Source of the DNA: Lonicera japonica
Lineage: Eukaryota > Streptophyta > Magnoliopsida > Dipsacales > Caprifoliaceae
Direction of reading: 5' to 3'
Length of the DNA: 64,000 bases
Assembly: GCA_021464415.1 (NCBI GenBank)
Contig: CM038467.1
Coordinates: forward strand, 25,845,748-25,909,747
Shown: piece by piece, positions 35,043-44,473 of the stretch
How the letters are laid out: the number at the start of each line of letters is the position of its first letter
Position numbering within the stretch: the stretch's first letter is position 1
Translations under genes and position numbers: made by a program
The notes under the pieces: generated by a model
Seen by the model: the letters and a program-made list of their open reading frames with translations, nothing else
Database searches by the model: none
Told to the model about the DNA's origin: nothing

Positions 35043-35840
35043 TGTTGGAAAATTTGGTTTTGATGCCTTTTTTAGGGTAATTTTAAATGGGGTTTCACAC
35101 TCGGTTGTGAAAGAAAATTATAGATTCATGTTCTCCTCCGTGAGTACATCGAGATCGTGTATTTGTCTGCTCAAAACGGATTTGGGGTGAATGAGAAATT
35201 GTCACCCAAAGTGAGCTACTTGAGATGAAAAATAAAGTGGGAAATGTTAGTCCAACATTGGAACTTTGGGAAAACTTTTATGACTTTATAAAGGATAATC
35301 TTTCACTAGCTCATAAGCTTCTAAGAAATATAAGTCTCTCTTTCGCGCATCAGAGCGCAGGGGGGTGCAAATTACGAATCGAATTTAGCTTGACACATGC
35401 TTAACTTATGTGCGAAAATGGCCAACCGCGCGGGGTCATGTTTTGCACTTAGAGTTTTTCCAGTTCATTTATTTTCCTTAATTTCACCCATTTTAATTAC
35501 TTTTTATTAAGAGATTTAATTTGAATTCAAAATTTTAAATTCAAAAAACGTTTGTATTAATTTGTATTAATTCTTAAAAACGGTTTTGTTTAATTATTGT
35601 AATTAACACTAAAAAACGGTTTTTTGATTAATGCATGAATTAATACAAAGGCTCCTCCCCCTTGTATAAATTGAAGGCTTTGAGACTTCATTCCACACAA
35701 GTCTACACATACCTCTATTCACTTTATTCTCTCTTGCTCTCTAGAATAGGTTTTGTATTTGGTGGTGATCAAGTTCATACACAATTTAAGTTCGTTTTGT
35801 GAGTGACACCAGAGTGCTAAAGGTAGACACTCTTTACCGT
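35043..35840 (+). repeat. Inverted, truncated LTR-B
   Basis: Begins TGTTGGAAAATTTGG after a polypurine tract, as a 3' LTR should, in plus orientation. It breaks off at CTCTTTACCGT (about 100 bases short of the end), where it joins the minus-orientation 3'-UTR at GAAGCGGCCC. Clearly B-type internally. Confidence 0.85.
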
Positions 35841-36258
35841 GAAGCGGCCCTTCTTCCCTCTTACATAGGTGATTTCTTAATTAAAAGTAACCCGCATTAC
35901 TCCGTTCGATTTTATCGACACATAAGAATCATTAAAAGCTTAGCTTATCCTTTTCCTTACGGGTATCACTGTTTTCATCATAGGAATGGACATGGGAAAA
36001 ATTCCCACAGTGATCCAACGTAGCCTTTACAATTTAGTTGTCCCTTTTGAACCTAGATCTTGGGATCTCCAGTCACGTAGGTTGGGTATCCATTGTATCG
36101 ACTTATTTATTCATGGGCTTTAGTCCCATTCCCCTTGATGACTTGTCAACTAACTCTCTATACAACCCTTTGGTTAACGGATCCGCAATATTATCTTTTG
36201 ACTTTATAAAGTCAAGTGACATAACTCCAGTTGAGAGTAGTTGTGTAATGGTCTCGAA

Positions 36259-36289
<31 letters not shown>

Positions 36290-36740
36290 CCTTTGTGCCC
36301 TACCAATAGCTGATTGACTATCAGTGTGCATGCAAATTAGAGGCACAAGTTTTTCCTTTTTTTTTCCTTGAAAAATCCTCTAGAAAATGGCGTAACCATT
36401 CAGCCTTTTCCCCACATTTGTCTAGTGCAATACATTTAGATTCCATAGTGGATCTAGTAATCATAGTTTGTTTCAAGGATTTCCAGAAACTGCTCCACCT
36501 CTTGTTTGTGTCATTTTTAAATCACATATCAAGGGGTCCAGTGTTTCTTTCAACATTAGGAAATGATGATCTCGTTTGTTATGCATTAACACAATTTAAT
36601 TAATTTTCGTAAAGAATTATAATTAATATGTCATAAATTTGAAAAACTTAAGCATAAACACATAAGAAGTAACTTTATTATTATTCTTAATAATAGTCAT
36701 CACATTTATTTTAAATAAACCACCATTCATATATCCCTTT
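35841..36740 (-). pseudogene. Second RNase H / pre-integrase remnant
   Basis: Minus-strand copy of the 3'-UTR start, RNase H C-terminus (36306-36103, ending GLKPMNK) with a small deletion near 36250-36262, the fused integrase join near 36500, and a short pre-integrase piece (YMNGG near 36730) that is joined directly to the gag tail. Protease is deleted. Non-functional. Confidence 0.75.
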
Positions 36741-36804
36741 AAGCAGAAAGATTAATATCAGAAACTTCTTTAGCAATGCCTTCGATCATATTAACTTCCT
36801 TATT

Positions 36805-37713
36805 TCAGTTTCTTTTGGGTAGCCTACAGTCGGAGGATTTGTGACCCATTTTGTCACAGTTGAAACATTTGCCTTGAAATTTTGGTTTTTTAGAAATTCC
36901 TCCTTTCGGCCCCAACACCTTCCCTTTGCCTTTGTTGTTGTTGTAATTGTTCTTCCTTGAACTTTGACCATGTTCCACCACATTTGCCTTGGCAGTAAAC
37001 GAAGTGGTATCGGCCCCCCTTTTTTCCGAACCTTTATTATCTTCTTCAATTCGAAGTCTTAACACAAGGTCCTCAACTCCCATCTCCTTTCGTTTGTGCT
37101 TTAAGTAGTTCTTAAAGTCTTTCCATGCCGGAGGTAGTTTTTCGATTATGCATGCTACTTGAAAACTCCCGCTCAAAATCATTCCTTCGACGTGAATTTC
37201 ATGCAAAATCAATTGGAGATCTTGTACTTGACTAATTACAGTCTTGGAGTCAACCATTTTAAAATCAAGAAACCGGCCAACAATAAACTTTTTGGCACCG
37301 GCATCCTCGATTTTATATTTGTGATCCAACGCCTCCCACAGTTCCTTAGCCGTTTTCTTTTCAATGTACACATTATATAAAGAATCGGCCAAGCCATTCA
37401 TTATAGTATTTCTAGCCAAGTAGTCGGCATGGTTCCAAGCATCTACAGCACTAACAGCTTGGACATCTTGCTCACCCTCCATGAGCTTAGGCCTCTCCTC
37501 GGTTAAAAATCGAGCAAGATTAAGGGTGGTAAGATAAAACATCATTTTTTGTTGCCACCTCTTAAAATCTTGGCCATTAAACTTTTCAAGTTTTTCTCCT
37601 TTTACTACATTAGCAGTCATAGGAGTAAAAGTAGGAACAGTTCCGGAAGTAGTCACGGTAGGGTTCAATGGTGTGGCCGAAGCACTAGGAGTAACATTCG
37701 TTTCCATAGTCAT
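36805..37713 (-). CDS. gag: Copia-type Gag (302 aa) of the mosaic element
   Basis: Complete open frame from ATG 37713 to TAA 36805. It has an N-terminal disordered Thr/Pro segment, a copia gag (UBN2-like) domain with [25 protein letters not shown] and [19 protein letters not shown], a Lys/Asn-rich basic stretch, and a CCHC zinc knuckle at about residues 283-296 ([14 protein letters not shown]). Gag packages the element RNA into particles. It is the only intact frame left in the mosaic and could in principle support packaging if polymerase were supplied by relatives. Just downstream the normal gag-protease linker (EVSDINLSA) is followed by a deletion into integrase. Confidence 0.88.
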   Translation of the reverse strand: MTMETNVTPSASATPLNPTVTTSGTVPTFTPMTANVVKGEKLEKFNGQDFKRWQQKMMFYLTTLNLARFLTEERPKLMEGEQDVQAVSAVDAWNHADYLARNTIMNGLADSLYNVYIEKKTAKELWEALDHKYKIEDAGAKKFIVGRFLDFKMVDSKTVISQVQDLQLILHEIHVEGMILSGSFQVACIIEKLPPAWKDFKNYLKHKRKEMGVEDLVLRLRIEEDNKGSEKRGADTTSFTAKANVVEHGQSSRKNNYNNNKGKGKVLGPKGGISKKPKFQGKCFNCDKMGHKSSDCRLPKRN

Positions 37714-37737
37714 GGTACCTTTAGCACATATAAACAA

Positions 37738-38069
37738 ATTGTCAAATTCTAGAACTACAAAGTTCCAACAAAACTAGAACTATAAACCGAATATATATAT
37801 ATATATATATATATATTTCTCAAAACTGTTTTTTCACAAAACTGTTTTAAAAACTGTTTTTTTTTCCTTTCCTTCCGAAACTGTTTTTCCAGAAAACAGT
37901 TTTTACAAAACTGTTTTCCTTTTCTTTTCCTCAAAAACAGTTTTTTTTTTCCACAATTGTTTTTTTTTTCCAAAAAAAAACTATTTTTTCTATTTTTTCC
38001 CTTCCTTCGAATCTTTAGAAAAAAACATAAATTGTTAATTCCAAAATAAACGAATAATTGTTTTAAGAT
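37738..38069 (-). other. Leader of the mosaic with short AAACAG repeat
   Basis: Untranslated leader between LTR-A and gag. Immediately inside the LTR the minus-strand sequence is ATCTTAAAACAATTATTCG, which does not match the tRNA-iMet primer site (TGGTATCAGAG) used by the neighbouring copia element, so its primer is unclear. A TA microsatellite (37789-37815) and about 170 bases of AAACAG/CTGTTT repeat follow. Confidence 0.65.
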
Positions 38070-38968
38070 TGTTAGCCAAAAAAGAGGAAATTAACAATTT
38101 AAATGGAATAGAAAACCGAGTCTCGTGTATCACACGATCTCCTTAAAACAATTACGCCGCCTCCCACGGTGCTTATAAGGTTTGATATGGCGTTTGTCTC
38201 CCATGATGAAACGGTAAAGAGTGTCTACCTTTAGCACTTTGGTGTCACTCGCGATACGAACTTAAATTGTGTATGAGCTTTATCACCACCAAACGAAATT
38301 GGTCTAGAGAGAAGGAGAAAGGATTTATTGAGAGAGATGTGTGTGTGAGATGTGTGGAATGAGGTCTCTGAGACCTCCAATTTATACAAGGGGGAGAAGC
38401 ATTTGAATTAATTCATACATTAATACAAAACCGTTTTTTAGTGTTTAATTGCAACAATTAAACAAAACCGTTTCTAAAATTAAAAGGAATTAATTAAAAA
38501 CGTTTTTAAATTAATTTGAATTAAAAATCTCTTAATTAAGAGAAATTAAAAATGGGTGTGTTTAAAGAAAATAAAAGAACTGGAAAACTCTAAGTGCAAA
38601 ACATGACCCCGCGCGGTTGGCCATTTTCGCACACAAGCCAAGCAACCCCCTGCGCCCGGGTGCGCGAAAGAGAGCCTTATATTTCTTAGAAGCTTATGAG
38701 CTAGTGAAAGGTTATCCTTTATAAACTCATAAAAGTTTTCCCAAAGTTTCAATGTGGGACTAACATTTCCCATTTTATTTTCCATCTCAAGTAGCTCACT
38801 TTGGGTGACAATTTCTCATTCACTCCAAATCCGTTTTGAGCATACAAATACACGATCTCGATGTACTCACGGAGGAAAACACGAATCTATAATTTTCTTT
38901 CACAACCGAGTGTGAAACCCCATTTAAAATTACCCTAAAAAAGGCATCAAAACTAATTTTTTCCAACA
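38070..38968 (-). repeat. LTR-A, 5' LTR of the mosaic element
   Basis: 899 bp, same length as its partner at 28718-29616. The six differences I can read are all A/G or C/T. Ends TTTTTTCCAACA followed by the ATACA duplication. Confidence 0.93.
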
Positions 38969-39164
38969 ATACATAGATAAATTTCTTTCAAAAATTAACG
39001 AGGGGTGCATTCAATCATCTGGAGGCAAAGGGTTACAACCATTTTAGTTCTTTTATCATATATGAGCTAATGCACATTTTATCAGAAATGCAATACAGCC
39101 AATCATATATGTCACAAAATAATTAAGCTTTTTGTATTAAGATAAGCATCTAAAAAGATTTGTT

Positions 39165-39583
39165 TGTACCTGATTTTGGGGATCATGTTCTTGAGAGCTG
39201 GACAATTGCTTTTCTTAAGCGGATGATCCATTGAGTGATACTTTCAGTTTAAACGACATGTCTGGTGGCTGCTATTCTTCGTTCGAATGGAACTAGAACT
39301 AAATTGCGCGCATTTATATTATATCGTTAAATAAATCTATGCTTAGTTCTAAGACAAGTGATGTAACAGTAGGAAGATATACTACTGCAATCCACAATGG
39401 AAATTTCCATCACGAACAGATTCTGAACCTGATTCATTGGGATTAGTTTGTGTATCGGGAATAGTTTGGGGTAGGGTTTAAGTTTTGTGAGGAGGATGAG
39501 GGGGAGGAATAGGAGGATGTGTTTGGTTTAGAGGAAACGTAGAAGTAGGCGTACTAGCAGTAGCGAATTGGTTATCCACCCTG
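39165..39583 (-). pseudogene. Possible decayed gene fragment (two exon-like pieces)
   Basis: On the minus strand a good acceptor (TTTCTTACTTTTCAG, ending 39584) opens a frame with VDNQFATASTPTSTFPLNQT, a PIPPPHPP stretch, a TAA, then TLPQTIPDTQTNPNESGSES, ending in CAGTAG near 39390. A second piece (39300-39165) reads SLNGSSA, TAA, EKQLSSSQEHDPQNQ and ends at a GTACAA donor-like site. Both stops could come from C-to-T changes in Gln codons. Composition resembles the disordered part of a regulatory protein; no domain recognised. It may belong with the exon-like piece at 44370-44450. Confidence 0.3.
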
Positions 39584-39873
39584 AAAAGTAAGAAACCAAC
39601 ACATAGAAGTTAGAACAAACAAGAATCGGGGCTATAAACATGACAATAGACAACGGTTCAATACTAAAAACAATCAAATCAAAATGAAAAGCTTAAAAGA
39701 TGGTTGATAGCAATTCAAAGATTGGGTAAGAACAAAATAAGCCGAAGAAGTTAGATTATTCAAGCGGGCAACCCACACAAATAGTCAATTCATAAAACAG
39801 CCAATGCCCATTGATATATATCTAAATTATGTATTGTATTGATACCAAAGCAATGACACACCACATAACTAAT

Positions 39874-40026
39874 TGTGAGAATGTATTATTTCCTTGAGTA
39901 GAAAGGTACAAAATATATATATACAAGAGAGAGACTTAGTATATTAAGGAGTTTCATTCTAATAAGGATTCTCTAAATATATCATAAATATACACATGCT
40001 ATAAATAGAATATATAAATCTCAACA
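39874..40026 (-). repeat. 3' LTR of the copia element
   Basis: 153 bp, TGTGAGAATG...AATCTCAACA on the plus strand. On the minus strand it follows the polypurine tract. Confidence 0.92.
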
Positions 40027-40033
40027 CTCCCCC

Positions 40034-43000
40034 TCAAGCTAGAGCGTACAAGTTGTAGGTTCCAAGCTTGTTACAAATGTAATTGACTCGAGGGCCACCG
40101 AGAGACTTTGTAAAGATATCAGCTAATTGATCATTCGATTTCACGTAGCTCGTCATTATCTCCCCTGAAAGAATTTTCTCTCTAATAAAGTGGCAGTCAA
40201 TCTCGATATGTTTAGTCCTCTCATGAAAAACTGGATTGGAGGCAATGTGGAGAGCTGCTTGGTTATCTCACATTAATTTCATTTGTTGAATCTTGAAGAA
40301 CTTCAGCTCCTGTAATAATTGTTTCATCCAAATCAGCTCACACGTTGCTTTGGCCATTGCTCGATATTCCGCCTCAGCGGTAGATAGAGAAAAAACTGAT
40401 TGTTTCTTGCTTTTTCATGAGACCAAATTTCCTCCAACAAAGATACAGTACCCACTGGTCGAATGTCTATCATGTGGGCACCCTGCCCAATCAGCATCGA
40501 AGTAGCCACCAACCTCAGTGTGGCCTCTACTTTCATAAAGAAGACCTTTGCCTGGTGCATTCTTTATGTATTTTAAAATACGAACAGCTGCCTCCCAATG
40601 AATATCACACAGGGCACTTAGGAACTGACTGAGTACACTCATCGAAAATGCGATATCAGGACGTGTCACGGTGAGGTAGTTGAGTTTCCCAACAAGTCTT
40701 CGGTACTTACTAGGGTCTGATAACGGCTCCCCCTGATTAGGTAGGAGTTTGACATTTTGATCCATCGGAGTCTCTACCGATTTACAATTTGTCATGCAAA
40801 TTTTTTCCAAGATATCTAAGGCATACTTTCGCTGAGAGATGAGAATACCCTATCGGGATTAAGCAATTTTTATTCCCAAAAAATATTTGAGTTTTCCCAG
40901 ATCTTTAGTCTGAAAATGGTGAAATAGATGCTGCTTGAGTCTCTGTATGCCCTCTTGATCATTTCCCGTAACAACGATATCATCCACATAAACGACCAAG
41001 TAGATGCATTTGTCAGAAGACGAATGGGAGTAAAAGACAGAGTGATCAGCCTTACTACGAGCCATACCAAACTGAAGGACAACCGAACTAAAACGTCCAA
41101 ACCACGCCCGTGGGGATTACTTTAGACCATAAAGAGAACGAAGAAGGCGACACACCATATTAGACTCCCCCTGAGCAACAACCCAGGCGGTTGCTCCATA
41201 TAAACCTCTTCCTATAATTCGCCATGTAGAAAAGTATTCTTGATATCCAATTGATAAAGGGGCCAGTGACAAATGGCTGCCATAGAGAGAAATAGACGAA
41301 CATAAAACATTTTAGCTATCGGAGAGAACGTATCACCATAATCAAGCCCATGGATCTGGGTATACCCTTTTGCAACTAATCGGGCTTTCAAACAATCAAC
41401 ATTTTTATCGGGCCCAACTTTGACAGTGTAAATCCAACGATAACCCACTGTTGATTTACCAGGAGGAAGAGGCACGAGGTCCCATGTGCCACTCGAATGC
41501 AAGGCTAACATCTCATCAACCATAGCCTGACGCCAACCCAGATCAGAAAGTGCAGCTCCTACATTTTAAGTGTAGAAACAAGAGACACAGACGATACAAA
41601 TGCAGTATATTGTGGAGATAAACGATAATAACTCACAAAATTATAAATGGGATGAGGGTTACGAGTAGAACGAATACCTTTGCGTTCGACAATAGGAAGA
41701 TCCAAGTCAGGAGCCGAAACCGGAGGCGTAACTGGAGTAGGAGATGAGGCCGATGGATCCAGTGATAGGGGATGGGCTTGGATATAGTCTCAGTAGTAGG
41801 CTCGGTGGTGGGGTTCTCAATAGATGTAAATTGAGGTCGGCGATGGTAGGTAAGTAGAGGAGGTGGCGAGGTTGCAGTAGGAGCTACAGGATCAGGAAAA
41901 CACACAACTTGTGGAATAGGATTAGCGTTTGATATAGGGGACTCATTAATATCAATAGGACACGCAGCACGCTCTGAAGAGGGAAAGAAGGGCGTTGTCT
42001 CAAAGAAGGTGACGACTGCGGAAACAAGATATCGTTTAAGGTCTGGAGAAAAACAACGATAACCCTTTTGTAAGTGAGAATACCCCAAAAAGATACATTT
42101 GAGAGATTTGGCATGTAACTTATCTTTCCCAGGAGTGAGGTCATGAACAAAACAAGTGCAGCCAAAGACACGGGGGTGGACAGAATAGAGAGGCTGGGTG
42201 GGAAATAACAAAGAATGGGGTGTCTGATTTTCTAAAACTGAGGATGTCATCCTATTAATTAAATAGCAAGTGGTGAGGACTGCGTCTCCCCAAAAACATT
42301 GTGGAACATGATTGTGAATAAGGAGAGTACGAGCAGTTTCAATAAAGTGTCTATTTTTTCGTTCAGCCACTCCATTTTGTTGAGGAATATGAGCACAAGA
42401 AAATTGGTGAAGTATGCCCTCAGAAGTCATAAAGGATTGGAAGGGGGCAGAAAAATATTCTCGTGCATTATCACTGCGAAAAGTACGAATAGTGGTGCCA
42501 AATTGGGTTTTAATTTCTGAGCAAAATGTTTGAAAGATGGAGAATAACTCGGAACGATTTTTCATTAAAAATAACCAAGTGCATTGGGAAAAATCATCAA
42601 CAAAAGTGACAAAATATTGAAAACCCAAAGTTGTCTTGACACGACTAGGACCCCATACATCAGAATGAACTAGAGAAAAAGGTGAATCTGCTTGTTTATT
42701 AACACGCCTGGGAAAGGAATTATGAATTTGTTTTCCTAACTGACAAGACTCACACTCTAAAGATGATACACGAAAAAGGCTCGGCACCATCTTTTGTAGT
42801 TTTTGTAGGTTGGGATGGCCTAAACGCTGGTGAAGGAGTGCAGGTGGATCACTAGCAACACAGGCTATATGGGTTGATGGTAGGGTGAGGTAGTATAGAC
42901 CACGGTACTCATGTCCTGCTCCAATTAATTTCTCAGTACTCTGCTCCTGCACAAGAACCGAATTAGCAACAAAGGTAACAGAATAAGGCAAAGTTTGGGT

Positions 43001-43384
43001 TAATTTGCTAACTGAAATCAAATTGAAAGGACATCCAGGCACAAAAATAACAGAATTTAAAAACGATGTATGTAAGGGTTTGGCATGTCCAATGTCTTTA
43101 ACTTTTATTTGAGAGCCATCGGCTAAGGTAATAGTAGATAATGAATCAGAATAAGTAATAGAAGAGAACAAATTCTTGTTACAAGACATATGGTTAGAAG
43201 CACCAGAATCAAGAACCCAATATCCAAGAAATGATGATTGAGAGATACAGGCAATAGGGTTACCAGTTTGATTTACATAAGCATTGGAGATGGACCGTTT
43301 GTTCTCTTGGAATTGCAGGAACTCATCATATTTAGTGGTAGATACCAAAAGCGTAAGGATTGATTCTTCGCTTGGAGTACCCAT
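40034..43384 (-). pseudogene. Broken copia pol (protease-integrase-RT-RNase H)
   Basis: In order on the minus strand: protease active site DSGASNHM (about 43210); pre-integrase with HQRLGHPN and CESCQLGK; integrase core with SLVHSDVWGP, VTFVDDFSQ, FRSDNAREY and the PQQNGVAERKNR block (42400-42330); a C-terminal part ending near 41560; RT with [31 protein letters not shown] (about 40990); RNase H with YFDADWAGCPHDRHSTSGY and [11 protein letters not shown]; stop at 40034. Breaks: frameshifts near 41780 and 41560, stops near 41212 and 41115, further changes near 40858 and 40415. The 583-codon frame 43384-41633 is the longest intact piece. The final stop codon overlaps the polypurine tract. Confidence 0.9.
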
Positions 43385-43739
43385 TAGAGTCTTGTAGTAT
43401 AAGCTAAAAATATCACCAAACTAATGCTGGGAATAGATTAGAAATATGCTAGAACACAGATCTTAGAGAGAAGATTTGGAAAAAGCGGATTTGAAAACGT
43501 GAACAATAACGCGGATAAATAATAACTTGTGAATAGTAGCGCGGATGAACAGTGCTCAGATGAACAGTAACTTTTTTTTTGATACGCGACGGCTAGGGTT
43601 TACACGCTGGAGTAGAAACACAGCGGCTAGGGTTTAGTTATTATGTGAGGTGGCTAAGGTTTGGTTACTATATAAGGATCGATAGCGTGTTCGTTTCACG
43701 TCGGGTTCACCACGCTTCCGCTGCGCCCCTCTGATACCA
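43385..43739 (-). other. Leader and primer binding site of the copia element
   Basis: PBS at 43739-43729 directly inside the 5' LTR. The remaining 340 bases have several repeats of ACTGTTCATC/CGCG and GGGTTTAGT but no gag frame and no zinc knuckle. The protease frame begins directly at ATG 43384, so gag has been deleted or replaced. Confidence 0.75.
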
Positions 43740-43900
43740 TGTGAGAATGTGAGAATGTGTTATTTCCTTGAGTAGAAAGGTACAAAATATATATATACAA
43801 GAGAGAGACCTAGTATATTAAGAAGTTTCCTTCTAATAAGGATTCTCTAAATATATCCTAAATATACACATGCTATAAATAGAATATACAAATCTCAACA
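43740..43900 (-). repeat. 5' LTR of the copia element
   Basis: 161 bp. It carries a second copy of the 8-base TGTGAGAA at its inner end, which the partner LTR lacks. Confidence 0.92.
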
Positions 43901-43905
43901 CTAAT

Positions 43906-44365
43906 TTCGCAGAATGACAGAGAGTTAGTAATTCGGTAAATTGGGAGTGTACAATACTTGTGACAAATAAATCCTCTTCAATGTCGTAATTACGTGATCG
44001 TTTGGTTTGATTCTAAAATTCACATTAGAAGTTTTTTATGGTTCATGTCAAGTGGTTGAATCATAAGTTGACGAAGCTAAAACTTTTCATGTGAAATTCT
44101 AAGAACAAAGAAAAACTCGAACAAACAAGGACAAAGTCAAGAAATTGAGATATATCTTTGAATCATATGAAATCAAAGTTATATCTTTACGAGCAAAAAA
44201 TTAAGAATCTTGACACTTAATGATACAATGAGCTAGTGAAGGTAGAAACAAATTGTTCATATACCCAAAATCCCTAATTTAGCATAAACCCCTAATTTCT
44301 AATCCTAAATGCTTCAATCACCATTATAGAAAAAGTATAACAGAAAATTAGATAAATTTAACAAC
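43906..44365. other. Intergenic or intronic spacer
   Basis: AT-rich sequence between the copia element and the exon-like piece at 44370-44450. If the decayed minus-strand gene existed, this would be intron. No independent gene seen. Confidence 0.4.
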
Positions 44366-44369
44366 TTAC

Positions 44370-44450
44370 TGTGAGAACGGTTAGAGATGACGGACGGTGA
44401 AGTGTCTTTGAGAGGAGAAAGACTCAGAGAGGCACCGAGAGTCAAGGATG
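44370..44450 (-). other. Possible 5' exon of a minus-strand gene
   Basis: Pyrimidine-rich, non-A/T segment on the minus strand (TGACTCTCGGTGCCTCTCTG ... CATCTCTAACCGTTCTCACA) ending at a strong donor GTAAGT (44369 downward). It would fit a 5'-UTR exon of the gene whose downstream pieces lie at 39583-39165, with the copia element inserted in the intron. Weak evidence. Confidence 0.25.
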
Positions 44451-44473
44451 AATTTTTTTTATTTATTTTTTTG

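Larger units (their letters stand above)
28718..38968 (-). mobile_element. Mosaic Ty1/copia-type LTR retroelement, 10.25 kb
   Basis: Bounded by ATACA at 28713-28717 and 38969-38973, a perfect 5-bp target duplication, and by two 899-bp LTRs (28718-29616, 38070-38968) with TG...CA ends. By eye the LTRs differ at six sites, all transitions, so the insertion is recent. Read on the minus strand the order is: LTR-A, leader, gag, integrase/RNase H remnant, inverted LTR-B, inverted 3'-UTR and RNase H, LTR-B fragment, expanded repeat leader, protease/integrase start fused to RNase H, 3'-UTR, LTR-B fragment, 3'-UTR, LTR-A. The integrase core and reverse transcriptase are absent, so the element is non-autonomous. 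Since target duplication and near-identical LTRs flank the scrambled interior, it probably inserted already rearranged. Confidence 0.9.
39874..43900 (-). mobile_element. Ty1/copia retrotransposon lacking gag, 4.03 kb
   Basis: Flanked by CTAAT at 39869-39873 and 43901-43905, a perfect 5-bp duplication. LTRs are 39874-40026 (153 bp, 3' LTR) and 43740-43900 (161 bp, 5' LTR); the longer one has an extra TGTGAGAA unit. They differ at about six other sites (about 4%), so it is older than the mosaic element next door. Minus-strand primer site TGGTATCAGAG (43739-43729) matches initiator Met tRNA. The polypurine tract GAGGGGGAG is at 40035-40027. The gag region is missing between the leader and the protease. 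Confidence 0.92.

Noticed and set aside
41633..43384. 583-codon frame as a host gene
   Set aside because: It is the protease-integrase part of a copia polyprotein inside LTRs with a target duplication.
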